Both the position numbers and the translations under genes were made by a program. The notes beneath the pieces are model-generated. The model had not been told where the DNA came from. It saw nothing but the letters and a program-made list of their open reading frames with translations, and searched no databases. From NCBI RefSeq assembly GCF_900142785.1, contig NZ_FRCD01000002.1:293736-357735 (forward strand): DNA of 64,000 bases, in the 5' to 3' direction. This document shows, piece by piece, positions 44,632-53,778 of the stretch. This DNA comes from Chryseobacterium carnipullorum (GTDB lineage Bacteria > Bacteroidota > Bacteroidia > Flavobacteriales > Weeksellaceae). Numbering within the stretch: the stretch's first letter is position 1; each line of letters opens with the position of its first letter.

Positions 44632-45577
44632 GGTTCCATTTTTTTTGAAGGTTGATCAGGTTCATAATGACCAGCGTAACACTTACAATGATAAAAAGAC
44701 TGACTAGTAAAAACATGCTTCCACCTTCCGATATTTTAAGGAGCAGAGCTGAAATAATGATAATGATGCTCAATGGAATCACCGAAAGATAAAACCCGTT
44801 TTTCGTTTGGATACCGTGCCAGATTCCCAGTCCAAAAACCAGTAAAACGATGGGAGCTAAAACCGGAAAAACAGGATGGTAACCGTCAAGAATCCCATAA
44901 ATCATTCCTGCAGTCGCGAAGGTTATGGAACCCAAAGCTAAAATATAGGTCAACCACTTGGGGACAGTTTCAATTTTTTTATCCTTATCCAAAAAGAGCA
45001 AGATAAGAAACAGGACCGTGTTGAACAGAAAAAGCAATGCAATGACCAATAATGCCGGCCAGTCTTTGGCAACCTGTTCCGTGTATAGAAAAAATGTGGT
45101 GTTGAGTAAGACAATATACAGCAGCCACAACGGAGCAAAGTTCGAAACTACCACCCAAAGGGTGATGAAAAGAGTCCAGGCCAAAAAGAAGTCATAGGAA
45201 TTAGCGCCCGTCTGATAAATCTGCCCGAAAACGGCAAACAGAACTCCAACAAGAAATGACGATCCCGTAAGGACAATATTTCTGGTGGTGTTATTTATTT
45301 TAGGAAGAAAAACAATGAGAGTGGCTGCAATAACGAGGATTTCGGTCAGTCCCAGTTTGGCAAATTTATTCAGATCTGCCCAATTATAGGCAAAAAAGAA
45401 AATAATGCCCGCCGTGGTAAAACCGATTCCGAGGGTGATGAAGAACAGGCGCAGGAATTTCTGCCACATCGCTTTATCGTGGTAAATGTTTTCTTTCGGG
45501 GCCCTTTCTATGGTTTGTTCCGTCACATTGCTGTGGCGGCTGATGATATGGAGATCTTCGCGCTGGATGTTTTTCAT
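44621..45577 (-). CDS. DUF2157 family multi-pass membrane protein
   Basis: 318 residues. A cytoplasmic N-terminus of about 45 residues (IIS-type segment DLHIISRHSNVTEQTIERAPKENIYHDK) precedes about nine membrane helices; DUF2157 proteins have this design. It is the first gene of the DUF2157-DUF4401-GDYXXLXY operon. Function unknown. Confidence 0.87.
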   Translation of the reverse strand: MKNIQREDLHIISRHSNVTEQTIERAPKENIYHDKAMWQKFLRLFFITLGIGFTTAGIIFFFAYNWADLNKFAKLGLTEILVIAATLIVFLPKINNTTRNIVLTGSSFLVGVLFAVFGQIYQTGANSYDFFLAWTLFITLWVVVSNFAPLWLLYIVLLNTTFFLYTEQVAKDWPALLVIALLFLFNTVLFLILLFLDKDKKIETVPKWLTYILALGSITFATAGMIYGILDGYHPVFPVLAPIVLLVFGLGIWHGIQTKNGFYLSVIPLSIIIIISALLLKISEGGSMFLLVSLFIIVSVTLVIMNLINLQKKWNHEK

Positions 45578-45813
45578 GGATGGTGTTTTTAGATTGGTGT
45601 AATGAAATACTATGCTTCATCAGGCTTAAAGAAACGAAGCTACAAAAAATATGAGGAAGTGAAACAGTGGTTTTTTTCTGAACAGGAAACCTCAAATAAA
45701 ATATAATTTGTTTGCAACTTTAATTATTTGTTCTCTAAAAAAGTATTATAATTGGCGTATATTTTTAAACTTAAAAGTGTCTTGGTCTATTCATAGGATG
45801 TTAAAGAACTTAT

Positions 45814-46341
45814 TCACAATTTTTTAATTCTGTCATCATTTCGTTCGTACAATTTTGTTTTTTTTAGTCTGTAATTGTTGATTCTTATAGTAGGGGAATT
45901 GAATTGCCAATCTGGAAGATGATTATACAGCTCATTGGTTAACTTTTCGATTCCAGGTGTGTGTCTGCCAAGTTCATAACTGCCTTTGTCCGTAATTATT
46001 TCCAGACCTTCTTCTTTTGTATGTTTTGAAATTGGAATACTAAATGAATGTACTGAAATGATTTCATCCCATTTTATAAATTCCAATGGGGTCTTCTGCT
46101 TATTGTAAAATCCTTCATTTGTATATTGGAAATCGCCATCATATTTCTCTAATTGATTGGCTTCTTTTTCCACGGAATCATAATCCTCATCATTGGGGAA
46201 ATATATTTTTGCACCTGAAAAACAAATCACAACGAAGCAAGTAAAGATAGTAAGATAAGATATACCTTCGCTGTCAAAAATGGGATAGTTAAGAAAAGTC
46301 AACACTAAAATTATACAACTTACTACAATTATTTTTTTCAT
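45814..46341 (-). CDS. Membrane-anchored protein of unknown function
   Basis: 175 residues. Two N-terminal hydrophobic segments (IIVVSCIILVLTFLNYPIF and YLTIFTCFVVICFSGAKIYF) and then a charged soluble domain containing KTPLEFIKWDEIISVHSFSIP and GSYELGRHTPGIEKLTNELY, similar to bacterial PH-like or DUF domains with a membrane anchor. No family identified. It lies 22 bp downstream of the nuclease-like gene. Confidence 0.7.
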   Translation of the reverse strand: MKKIIVVSCIILVLTFLNYPIFDSEGISYLTIFTCFVVICFSGAKIYFPNDEDYDSVEKEANQLEKYDGDFQYTNEGFYNKQKTPLEFIKWDEIISVHSFSIPISKHTKEEGLEIITDKGSYELGRHTPGIEKLTNELYNHLPDWQFNSPTIRINNYRLKKTKLYERNDDRIKKL

Positions 46342-46363
46342 TCAATTTAGTTCGAGGATTAAT

Positions 46364-47842
46364 TTATTTTCCAATTAGTTTTTTTATTTCGTTATACTTA
46401 TCTGAATTCTCTAATTCTTTCCAAAAATACTTTTTGTACTTTGTTCTATCGAATGAATTATTATTTTGTAAATAGATCCATATGGAATCTTTATCTGCAA
46501 TGATTAATGTTTTGGCACTTAATCTCTGGCCGTAAGACCATATTTGCTTAAATGTTTCTTCAAGCTCTTTATTGTTTTTAATATGATACTTACTTTCTAT
46601 AAGTGTAGATGCTTTTTCAAAACCTACTGTTTTGTCAGCTAGAAACACATAATCTGGAAAATTTCTTTCACCGCGTCCCATACTAACAGGTAATTGACGA
46701 ACCCAATCTTTTTCAACATATCCAATTTTTTTCAGAAATGGTTCTATTAAATTTATTTCAACTTCTCTTTCATTTTTGAGTTCTATGTTTTGAGAATACG
46801 TGTAATTATATAATTGTGGAAGGATTGAAGAGTCGAATCCTTTCTCATTAAACATTTGTTGTAAGCGCAAATAGTCTTCAGATGATAAGGGATAGCCGTT
46901 AATTCCTTGAAGGTTTTTTCTTACCAATGGATTTTTACTAAAGTGTTCATCATTTTTTAATTCATGAATTGTAACAGGTGGAACTTTTTGACTATTTGTA
47001 ATATAGATATTGCTATAATAGTGAAAAAAAGGATCTGCAATTCCATCTCTTTTTGCTCTCCAAACAGAATGAATGTAACTTCGGGGTGATAAGCAATAAA
47101 CAACTAAAATATCTCCTTTTCTAGTATCAATATTTCCTTGCCAAAAAGATGAAATATCTGAATTCAGATTGGTGTCTAAAAACTCAAAATCCTGACCATA
47201 TTTGTCTCCCCCAATCCACCATACTTGTGTAGGTTCAGGCAATTCTTTTTCTTCATTTTCCTGTACAAACTTCGGTGCAAAATCGTTTAGAAAAGCACAA
47301 AATTCAAAATCAGTTAACTCATTTTTTTCTTGGAATTTATTGAAACATTTGCATAAATCTAAATAATGTAAAAATCTTTCTTTTTTATACCTTTTTAAAG
47401 GAACATTTGGAAGTTCCAAATGAAAAGTATCTGCTATCTTGGTTAATAGATCATAATTATTTTTAAAAAAGTAGGGTTTGAATATTTTAGGATACTCATA
47501 AAATAGCCATGTTGATACTAAAGAAATTAAATGAGTAAAATCATCTTCTAAAAGTGGGATTTCTTTCTCACCATCTTCAAAAGTTAATTCAACGCCATTA
47601 TTATAAATATCTTCTAAAAATAGAAATGCTTCCTGATAATTATCAATTGATTTTAATTCTGGGCTACTAGTTAATTCGTAAAGGTTATTAATGAAATTTG
47701 CAGCTTCTTCATTGTTAAAATCAATATTATCTATATATCTTGATGAAATTTCATCAATTTCTCCATCCTGAAAAATTCTAATAATTTCTTTAGCTTCATC
47801 AGTTTGAATATAATTATTCCAAATAAATTTGTTTAATTTCAT
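46364..47842 (-). CDS. EVE-like domain fused to HsdR_N-type nuclease (probable type IV restriction enzyme)
   Basis: 492 residues, strongly AT-rich. Residues 1-205 are helical and not recognised. About 210-345 have an EVE/PUA-like pattern (VWWIGGDKYG, DTRKGDILVVYCLSPRSYIHSVWRAKRDG, HELKNDEHFSKNPLVRKNLQGINGYPLSSEDYLRL); EVE domains bind modified bases. The last 133 residues have the fold of the HsdR N-terminal nuclease: WVRQLPVSMGRGERNFPDYVFLA (D397), then LIESKYHIKN (E416, K418) and WSYGQRLSAKTLIIADKDSIWIYL, the D...ExK set of PD-(D/E)xK enzymes. This suggests a one-protein modification-dependent endonuclease. No methylase or helicase lies beside it. Confidence 0.75.
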   Translation of the reverse strand: MKLNKFIWNNYIQTDEAKEIIRIFQDGEIDEISSRYIDNIDFNNEEAANFINNLYELTSSPELKSIDNYQEAFLFLEDIYNNGVELTFEDGEKEIPLLEDDFTHLISLVSTWLFYEYPKIFKPYFFKNNYDLLTKIADTFHLELPNVPLKRYKKERFLHYLDLCKCFNKFQEKNELTDFEFCAFLNDFAPKFVQENEEKELPEPTQVWWIGGDKYGQDFEFLDTNLNSDISSFWQGNIDTRKGDILVVYCLSPRSYIHSVWRAKRDGIADPFFHYYSNIYITNSQKVPPVTIHELKNDEHFSKNPLVRKNLQGINGYPLSSEDYLRLQQMFNEKGFDSSILPQLYNYTYSQNIELKNEREVEINLIEPFLKKIGYVEKDWVRQLPVSMGRGERNFPDYVFLADKTVGFEKASTLIESKYHIKNNKELEETFKQIWSYGQRLSAKTLIIADKDSIWIYLQNNNSFDRTKYKKYFWKELENSDKYNEIKKLIGK

Positions 47843-47881
47843 TTCTTTGTGCTTAGTTCTTTATAGTTAACATTACAAAAA

Positions 47882-48754
47882 TCACGGAACCGGAACTCCC
47901 GTACTTTCCGACCAAAGCGCAAACCAATCCTGCAATTCCATATTAACGGTCGTGGCTCTCATCAGAATGGCCAGTCTTGACGGATCTGCGGTACCGCAAA
48001 CCGGCAGAATCCCGGCAGGATGTTTTAATATCCATGCGAGAAGGATAATATCTGCGGGAACTTCATATTTGTCGGAGAAATTGGCCAGTATCTTTTTTAA
48101 TCGTCGGGTCTGATCGTCGTCCTGTCTGAAAACAGTTCCCAGGGGTGACCAGCACATCGGCGTAATATTTCGAGTCTGCATATGATCTAAACTTCCGTTT
48201 GTCATCGCTTCAAAATCGGTAATAGAAAAACTGATCTGGTTATAATTGATTTTGATTTTGGTCTCAATCAGATCCGTTTGTAAGGGGGTAAAATTGGATA
48301 CCCCAAAGTCCAGAATTTTTCCGTCCTGTTTGAGTTTTGCGATGGCTTCTGCAATGTCATCAGCTCTCATTAAGGGGCTGGGACGATGCAGTAACAGTAA
48401 GTCTAAATAATCCGTTTGCAGGTTTCTCAATGACTGTTCTACAGACCCAATGATGTATGAGGTAGCATAATCGTAATGTTTTACGAAATTATTTCTTTTA
48501 TCGGATTCCATCTGAATACCGCATTTGGAGATCAGCTGTATTGTACTTCGGTCTATTTTGCTTTCGTTAAAAGCTTTTCCAAACTCAGCTTCCGTTGTAT
48601 AATCTCCGTAAATATCTGCGTGATCAAAAGTAGTGATGTTATTTTCCAGGCAGCAGTTCATCAGTTCGATCATCTGTTGCGTGCTGCAGTTTTTACCCCA
48701 AACGCCCCAAGTCATGGTGCCGGCAATAATCTTTGAAAATGATTTTTTATCCAT
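47882..48754 (-). CDS. Aldo/keto reductase
   Basis: 290 residues, the usual TIM-barrel size. Conserved segments: IIAGTMTWGVWGKN, TFDHADIYGDYTTE (Asp and Tyr of the active site), ISKCGIQ (Lys), DLLLLHRPSP (His), DFGVSNFTPLQ and a C-terminal ILPVCGTADPSRL NADPH-binding segment. It would reduce aldehydes or ketones with NADPH; the substrate is unknown. It stands alone upstream of the nuclease-like gene. Confidence 0.92.
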   Translation of the reverse strand: MDKKSFSKIIAGTMTWGVWGKNCSTQQMIELMNCCLENNITTFDHADIYGDYTTEAEFGKAFNESKIDRSTIQLISKCGIQMESDKRNNFVKHYDYATSYIIGSVEQSLRNLQTDYLDLLLLHRPSPLMRADDIAEAIAKLKQDGKILDFGVSNFTPLQTDLIETKIKINYNQISFSITDFEAMTNGSLDHMQTRNITPMCWSPLGTVFRQDDDQTRRLKKILANFSDKYEVPADIILLAWILKHPAGILPVCGTADPSRLAILMRATTVNMELQDWFALWSESTGVPVP

Positions 48755-48920
48755 GTTTTTTGTGTTGTTTATCTTAACGTCTTTTTTAGTTCTTCAATAT
48801 AGGAGAAGTTTTTTTTGCCAGAGTTATTTAAACTTTTGATCTCAATTTAAAAATAAGTCCTGATTTTTATACTTTAACTGGAGTTAAGTCTAAAATGATA
48901 ACGGTGTAAAAATAAAGAAA

Positions 48921-48941
48921 CCGTTCTGGAAAACAGAACGG
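48921..48941 (-). terminator. Terminator downstream of the DUF2004-like gene
   Basis: CCGTTCTG (48921-48928) pairs with CAGAACGG (48934-48941) around GAAAA. On the minus strand a T-rich tract follows. Confidence 0.8.
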
Positions 48942-48996
48942 CTAATATAGTAAATTGTGTTTAAAATCAATGAAGGCTCGCGCTATCAAAGGGATT

Positions 48997-49497
48997 TTAA
49001 CTTTCCATTGCCATATAATCCAATTGTCCGTTTTCGTCTGTATTGATGACCACCAGATAATCAGTGATGTCCCGTCCGATTGAATAGTCTAAAATAGCAA
49101 ATTGATCTTCACTGTCCGGATAAAGTCCTACCCTCACCAATTCAAGTTTTTTTAAAAGTTGCTGCTCCGGTTCAGTGGCAGAGTCATCAAAGTTGATCAG
49201 TGTTGAAAGTTCCTCTTTTTCAACTTCTTCCAGATGATGTTCTACATAAAATTTTACGGTTTCTCCCTCTTCGTCGTTGTAGTCATCGTGTAGGTATGTT
49301 TTATTCAGCTTGTCAAATTTTCCGATGTTTTCAAGATAGTTTTTGACCTTTTCCAATTGTGACGGATCTGTATTTTTGTTTTCAAAATTAAGATCTACCT
49401 GAACTTCATTGCCATTGAAGTCCATATTGGTTGTGTAGTATTCTTCCAGATTTTCTGTTGACAATTGCCCGAAGTGGGGGAGTGTGTATTCTTTCAT
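48997..49497 (-). CDS. DUF2004-like protein
   Basis: 166 residues from the ATG at 49497, which starts MKEYTLPHFGQLSTENLEEYY, the usual N-terminus of DUF2004; the frame also reads upstream to 49563, but that would overlap the RNA ligase gene. Further segments: VDLNFENKNTDPSQLEKVKNYLEN, FYVEHHLEEV, YSIGRDITDYLVVINTDENGQL. DUF2004 members are often immunity-like. The acidic composition agrees with that, but no toxin gene is near. Confidence 0.75.
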   Translation of the reverse strand: MKEYTLPHFGQLSTENLEEYYTTNMDFNGNEVQVDLNFENKNTDPSQLEKVKNYLENIGKFDKLNKTYLHDDYNDEEGETVKFYVEHHLEEVEKEELSTLINFDDSATEPEQQLLKKLELVRVGLYPDSEDQFAILDYSIGRDITDYLVVINTDENGQLDYMAMES

Positions 49498-49549
49498 ATA
49501 ATTGATTGTTTGGTAGATTGTTGATGTATTTGGATTTGGAAATTGCTGA

Positions 49550-50563
49550 TTACGACTCTTCAAAATTTAAAATCATTATTCTATTAATTTCAGAATCAAC
49601 TCTTTTCATAATCCATTCTTTTTCGTCAGGAGATAGATCGTTTAAAAGATTATTGTTGTTTTCATTGAAATCTGTTATGACATCTTCTGAAAATTCTGTT
49701 TTAATTTCGGCCATTCGAAGTGGGTTGCTTCTATCCGGCTTTCCTATTTTGGAAATTGCACTTTTTAATCTGTTTTGAGTAATATAGTTTCTCAATTCAT
49801 CTACGATAAAGGATAAATCTTCTGTTTTAGAAGAAATGTTGGGAATGAAAGACCATTTTTCAGCTTCATGAAATTTTTCTTCTTCGTCAAATTCAGGATT
49901 TTTTAATTTAATAATGGATCTGGAAAAAAGACTGTTCTTATCGATCAGATTAAAAGGCTTTATCACCACCCCTTCAATTAAATTGTCTTTGAGCTCCGGA
50001 AGTTTAAATTCTTTAGGAATAGCTGAATTAATTCTAATATTGAAATTCATGGCCTCATTAAATTTTCCAATCAGTAAGGGTTGCGCATGAAATATTTCAA
50101 ACTGCTTAAAATAAGCCAGTGAGGTCTCATAATCCAGATAGTATTTAGAGTCTGAACCATCGGTCTCCACAGCAATATCGAAAGCACAAAATTCGATGGC
50201 AGGGGTATAATATACTCCGGTTTGAATGGCATGCAGGTCCTTTACAGGCTCCACTTCCGGATGGGGGTATTTACCTCCGAACAATTCGCCATAAACAATA
50301 TATTTCTTCCCAGGTATTTCATTGCTTAGAGTTTCAAAAAGGCGCAGAAGGTCGTCTTCAAGCTTGTTGACAATTAATTGGAAACCAAAAAAATCGTCTG
50401 TCCATTTTAGATATTCTTTCCTTTTGGCAAATTTCAAGTTCCCCTTTTCATAGATGAAACTAAAGTTAGCGCCATGGACTTTTTCTGTAACCACCCATTT
50501 CAATTTTTCCATTTGGGAAAAATCATTCTCGCTCAGGCCTAGTTTTTTTAAGGTGTTGGGCAT
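49550..50563 (-). CDS. Rnl2-type RNA ligase
   Basis: 337 residues. Nucleotidyltransferase motifs in order: I TEKVHGAN (lysine nucleophile K28), III IVYGELFGG (E93), IIIa IEFCAFDIAV, IV LIEGVVIKP (E197, K202) and V SIIKLKN (K219, K221). This is the order and spacing of T4 Rnl2-type RNA ligases, which seal 3'-OH/5'-PO4 RNA ends through a lysyl-AMP step; a C-terminal helical domain of about 100 residues follows. There is no phage head or tail gene near it, so it looks like a host repair ligase. The RNA substrate is unknown. Confidence 0.88.
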   Translation of the reverse strand: MPNTLKKLGLSENDFSQMEKLKWVVTEKVHGANFSFIYEKGNLKFAKRKEYLKWTDDFFGFQLIVNKLEDDLLRLFETLSNEIPGKKYIVYGELFGGKYPHPEVEPVKDLHAIQTGVYYTPAIEFCAFDIAVETDGSDSKYYLDYETSLAYFKQFEIFHAQPLLIGKFNEAMNFNIRINSAIPKEFKLPELKDNLIEGVVIKPFNLIDKNSLFSRSIIKLKNPEFDEEEKFHEAEKWSFIPNISSKTEDLSFIVDELRNYITQNRLKSAISKIGKPDRSNPLRMAEIKTEFSEDVITDFNENNNNLLNDLSPDEKEWIMKRVDSEINRIMILNFEES

Positions 50564-50679
50564 CTCTTTTCATACCCTGAAAATTCACTCATTTTTTCAT
50601 TTTTTATTGGTGCTCATGGTTTGGCGGCTTTTGTATACTATTCTCTGCATCATCACCGTGGTATTATGTGATGGGCCAT

Positions 50680-51342
50680 TTAATTTTCTATCATATTTTT
50701 ATCAAATCCTATGTTTGCATTATTTCCCTGCCAAATTACTTTAAATCCAATTGGGAGAGCCATAAATTGTGCGGTTTCCGGTCTCAGCGTCATTAGTTGT
50801 CCTACTGTCATTCCTTCGAAGGACATTGTTTCTTCATTAAATTTTTCTGTCATGGCAACCCATCCGGAATCTGGATCATCTCCGTTCCAACGAAATAAAT
50901 TGGCCTGTAATCCTGTTTTTATCAGCGGATCTACGGTAACCATTTGGTCGAAGTGAGGAAAATCCGGTTCTACTTTTAATTGGTTGCAAACGGAAATTTG
51001 CTGTTTCAATATATGAAGTGTACGGTTTAGACCTTCGCCAAAGCCTTGCTGTTCCGGGATTACTTCCAGAATTTCAAAAAAGTCTGAAACTTCATGGAAT
51101 AAAATACTCCAGGAGAAGCATGTTATTTTTTCTCCGTTTTTAATGTCTGGTTTTTCGTCCTGAATAAATTCCACAAGATATAGCAGAATTGGTTGTAAGT
51201 CCTCTAATGACAGATTGTTTTTTGCAATTTTTATTTCTTTGTGAATAGAGGATTTTAATCCTTTGGAGTAATGATAGTGATGATCAGATTGAAATTCTAT
51301 ATTTCTAATCTTAAGTGTTTTATTTCTGCTGAAAAATCCCAT
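50680..51342 (-). CDS. Protein of unknown function (possible immunity protein)
   Basis: 220 residues, no signal peptide. The C-terminal half contains DPLIKTGLQANLFRWNGDDPDSGWVAMTEKFNEETMSFEGMTVGQLMTLRPETAQFMALPIGF, which has a strand/helix mix with a conserved-looking SGW. It vaguely resembles Imm33/DUF2185 immunity domains, but I cannot support that firmly. It is near the RNA ligase and other single genes on the minus strand. Confidence 0.6.
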   Translation of the reverse strand: MGFFSRNKTLKIRNIEFQSDHHYHYSKGLKSSIHKEIKIAKNNLSLEDLQPILLYLVEFIQDEKPDIKNGEKITCFSWSILFHEVSDFFEILEVIPEQQGFGEGLNRTLHILKQQISVCNQLKVEPDFPHFDQMVTVDPLIKTGLQANLFRWNGDDPDSGWVAMTEKFNEETMSFEGMTVGQLMTLRPETAQFMALPIGFKVIWQGNNANIGFDKNMIEN

Positions 51343-51398
51343 AGATATTGTTGGTTATTATGTTTTTTAATGGGGGAGATGTTTTTAGGAAAAGTTAT

Positions 51399-52100
51399 TT
51401 ATTTACCAAATAATTTTTTCCAGAAACCTCCTTCTTTGGATTTACTATATTGTTCACTGAAAAATGGTGTCGGAATATTGATGTCACCGGTATCTTTTGT
51501 CAGATTTTTAATTCCATTATACAAAGGATGTTCATTTTTTGTAATGGTGGATACTGAGGTCAGAGGATAAAATCTTTCAGAGGCATCCATTCCAACCGGG
51601 AAGTTTGTTCTTTTTAACCAAAAAGGTTCCAGCAAATCACTTATAGGCTCCATGTGTATTTTATCATCAAAACTTTTTCTTGCTTTTTTGATAAAGTCTT
51701 CATCCCAGTTTGAGGTGACGCGCTCAAAATATTTTAAGCTTTTTGCAGGGATGTGCAGCAGGAAAATCTGAGTTTTATCTCCGAGTTTATAGATGTCAAG
51801 AACTTTGAAATAGCTGTCAAGATTTAAACAGCAATGACCAAACCTTTCATTGTCCGGATTTACTTCATAGAGTTTTGCTGCTTTTGCAGAAGCAATTAAA
51901 AATCGGGTATTAAATTTTATTCCACCGCCTCTGACACTTACGTCAAGAAAAAATCCATTTCTGATGAGTTGGTCTTTCGTGAATTTTTCAGCGACAGAAG
52001 GTTTTAAATCGCAGTCTTTATAGTATAATGTGGCTCCCGGATAGGTCCAGTTTGTTATTTCTTCATTGTTTTCAAAAAGACCGTTTTCTATTGGTGTCAT
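51399..52100 (-). CDS. Protein of unknown function
   Basis: 233 residues, no signal peptide or membrane segment. It has aromatic-rich beta-like segments (TNWTYPGATLYYKDC, RNGFFLDVSVRGGGIKFNTRFLIASAKAAKLYEV, LLHIPAKSLKYFERVTSNWDEDFIKKARKSF) and ends in a positively charged tail (GGFWKKLFGK). No family recognised. It lies 56 bp upstream of the previous unknown gene on the same strand. Confidence 0.6.
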   Translation of the reverse strand: MTPIENGLFENNEEITNWTYPGATLYYKDCDLKPSVAEKFTKDQLIRNGFFLDVSVRGGGIKFNTRFLIASAKAAKLYEVNPDNERFGHCCLNLDSYFKVLDIYKLGDKTQIFLLHIPAKSLKYFERVTSNWDEDFIKKARKSFDDKIHMEPISDLLEPFWLKRTNFPVGMDASERFYPLTSVSTITKNEHPLYNGIKNLTKDTGDINIPTPFFSEQYSKSKEGGFWKKLFGK

Positions 52101-52243
52101 AGGTTTTGTTTTATAGGTGCGTCAATGGTTAATAAGGCGTAGCGGCAATTGGAGAAAGTACATTCTGAAACCATAAAATCAAGATAAGGAAAAGACGTTT
52201 AGCTTATCCAAAACCACGATGGATCCGATGCGTTGTTTGCTCA

Positions 52244-52795
52244 TTATTTATCAGGATAAATCTCAATTTTTTCTAATAGTCTTTTTGCTAAATAATCGTT
52301 GCCATCTTTCAAATGCTCATAAATAATTTTGGCCTCTTCAAGATATTTTTCTTTCTTCGATGGGTTCCAATAATAGGGTGGTGCATATAAATTACAGATT
52401 CTATCGGCCATTTTTACGGCCCAGACTTCTTTTGGCTGTGCTTTTATCCGTTCCAGGCTATCTTTCATCTGCAGCTTCTTTTCAAGAGTCGTGTTTTTTG
52501 TCAATGCCAAAACACCTGCCTGAACCTGTTGTCCATATTCTTTTTCCAGATCTTCTGTACTAAAGTCTGTATCTTCTATTGTATCATGTAAAAGTGCGCA
52601 TTTGATGGCAAGCCCTGCATTGAAGTCAGATGTATTTTTAGCCGCATTCATGATTTCAAATACAACGCTCCCAATGTGGTTGATGTATTCAATTTTTTCG
52701 CCTTGCTTTTGTCCTCCATAGGTTTGTCCGCTATGCAGGATACTTATTTTTTGCCATATTTTTTGCAAATCGTCAATCGTAAAAATGTCGTTCAT
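52244..52795 (-). CDS. Small HD-domain hydrolase (small alarmone hydrolase-like)
   Basis: 183 residues. The residue pattern of the (p)ppGpp hydrolase HD fold is present: H21 (LHSGQTYGGQ), H40 (EYINH), H70-D71 (ALLHDTIEDTD, with E74-D75) and a later VKMADRICNLY. Single-domain proteins of this type (Mesh1-like) remove pyrophosphate from alarmones or act on related nucleotides; the substrate is inferred. Its start is 1 nt from the end of the metallophosphoesterase gene, so the pair is tightly linked. Confidence 0.87.
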   Translation of the reverse strand: MNDIFTIDDLQKIWQKISILHSGQTYGGQKQGEKIEYINHIGSVVFEIMNAAKNTSDFNAGLAIKCALLHDTIEDTDFSTEDLEKEYGQQVQAGVLALTKNTTLEKKLQMKDSLERIKAQPKEVWAVKMADRICNLYAPPYYWNPSKKEKYLEEAKIIYEHLKDGNDYLAKRLLEKIEIYPDK

Positions 52796-52796
52796 T

Positions 52797-53648
52797 TTAG
52801 TTATAAGTTTTCCAATTATATTTTGTCATTGTATTGGTCAGTTTTTGGTCAACTATTTCAATGCTTAATTCTTCGTTTTCTTTTGTCAGTATAATCATAC
52901 AGCCCTTTTCTAAGATTCCATTTTCATTAAATTCCAGTTCTTTTATTTTTATGGACTGTGTTATCCCATTAAAATCTGTTTCCTGTTTAAAAGGTTCTCC
53001 CGTATGTCCATAAAAATGATAATGAAAAATGATATTGTCCAGAACCTCTCTGATTTCAGACATTCCATAGCCTCTTTGGCTACTGTCATCCTTGTCATGA
53101 GTGATTAAGAGATCAAATACATCTTTTGTTTTAAGCAGTTTCCTGATTTCCTTTCGTTCATACTCCTGAATAAATCGCTTTTCTGTTCTTCCCTTCCTGT
53201 CCCCAATTCTTCCAATACCAACAAAAGTTAAAACTTCGTTTTTCGTTTTTAGTTCCTGTATGAAGCCCGATTTACAGACAAAAACTTTTCCGTAAATATC
53301 AATAGGAAACAGGCTGGTTTGAGAATTATCATTTTCCAGATTGTCTAAAAAATCGTGGTCTTCATGGTTTCCACGAACACAAATCATCTTGATATTGAGT
53401 TCATCTAAAAATGATTTGATATTTGGATTTACTTTGGTAAAGTCGTCATGAAATCCCAATTCATCCCTGTCATATTGGGCGTGTTTTACAGTGGCTTTGT
53501 CCAGATTGTCGATGCGAGGATAGGCTCCCATATCTCCACATTGCAAAATAAAATCAACGGTATTACCCGTTTCTTTTTGGTATAGATCAACCAATTTGAA
53601 AGGCAATAGTATTTTACCATGTATATCAGAAAAAATGGCTACTCTCAT
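52797..53648 (-). CDS. Calcineurin-like metallophosphoesterase
   Basis: 283 residues, no signal peptide. All five family motifs are present: FSDIHG (D8, H10), CGDMGAYP (D39 region), RGNHEDHD, LLITHDKD and FYGHTG. It hydrolyses phosphomono- or diester bonds of proteins, nucleotides or RNA; which one cannot be told. It directly precedes the HD-domain gene (1-nt gap) and the two should be one unit. Confidence 0.88.
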   Translation of the reverse strand: MRVAIFSDIHGKILLPFKLVDLYQKETGNTVDFILQCGDMGAYPRIDNLDKATVKHAQYDRDELGFHDDFTKVNPNIKSFLDELNIKMICVRGNHEDHDFLDNLENDNSQTSLFPIDIYGKVFVCKSGFIQELKTKNEVLTFVGIGRIGDRKGRTEKRFIQEYERKEIRKLLKTKDVFDLLITHDKDDSSQRGYGMSEIREVLDNIIFHYHFYGHTGEPFKQETDFNGITQSIKIKELEFNENGILEKGCMIILTKENEELSIEIVDQKLTNTMTKYNWKTYN

Positions 53649-53778
53649 GTTGTATATTCTTGTTTCTTAAACCGCCAAGACGATCCGGAAGTTTCCGTAC
53701 TTCAAAGGATGTTTTAAAAATACTGTTTTTATTATATTGATCAAAATTGAGATTTTTTGCGGAGCAAGCAGGATGATC

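Noticed and set aside
49550..50563. Phage-derived gene block around the RNA ligase
   Set aside because: No phage structural, replication or integrase gene nearby; the ligase looks like a host gene.
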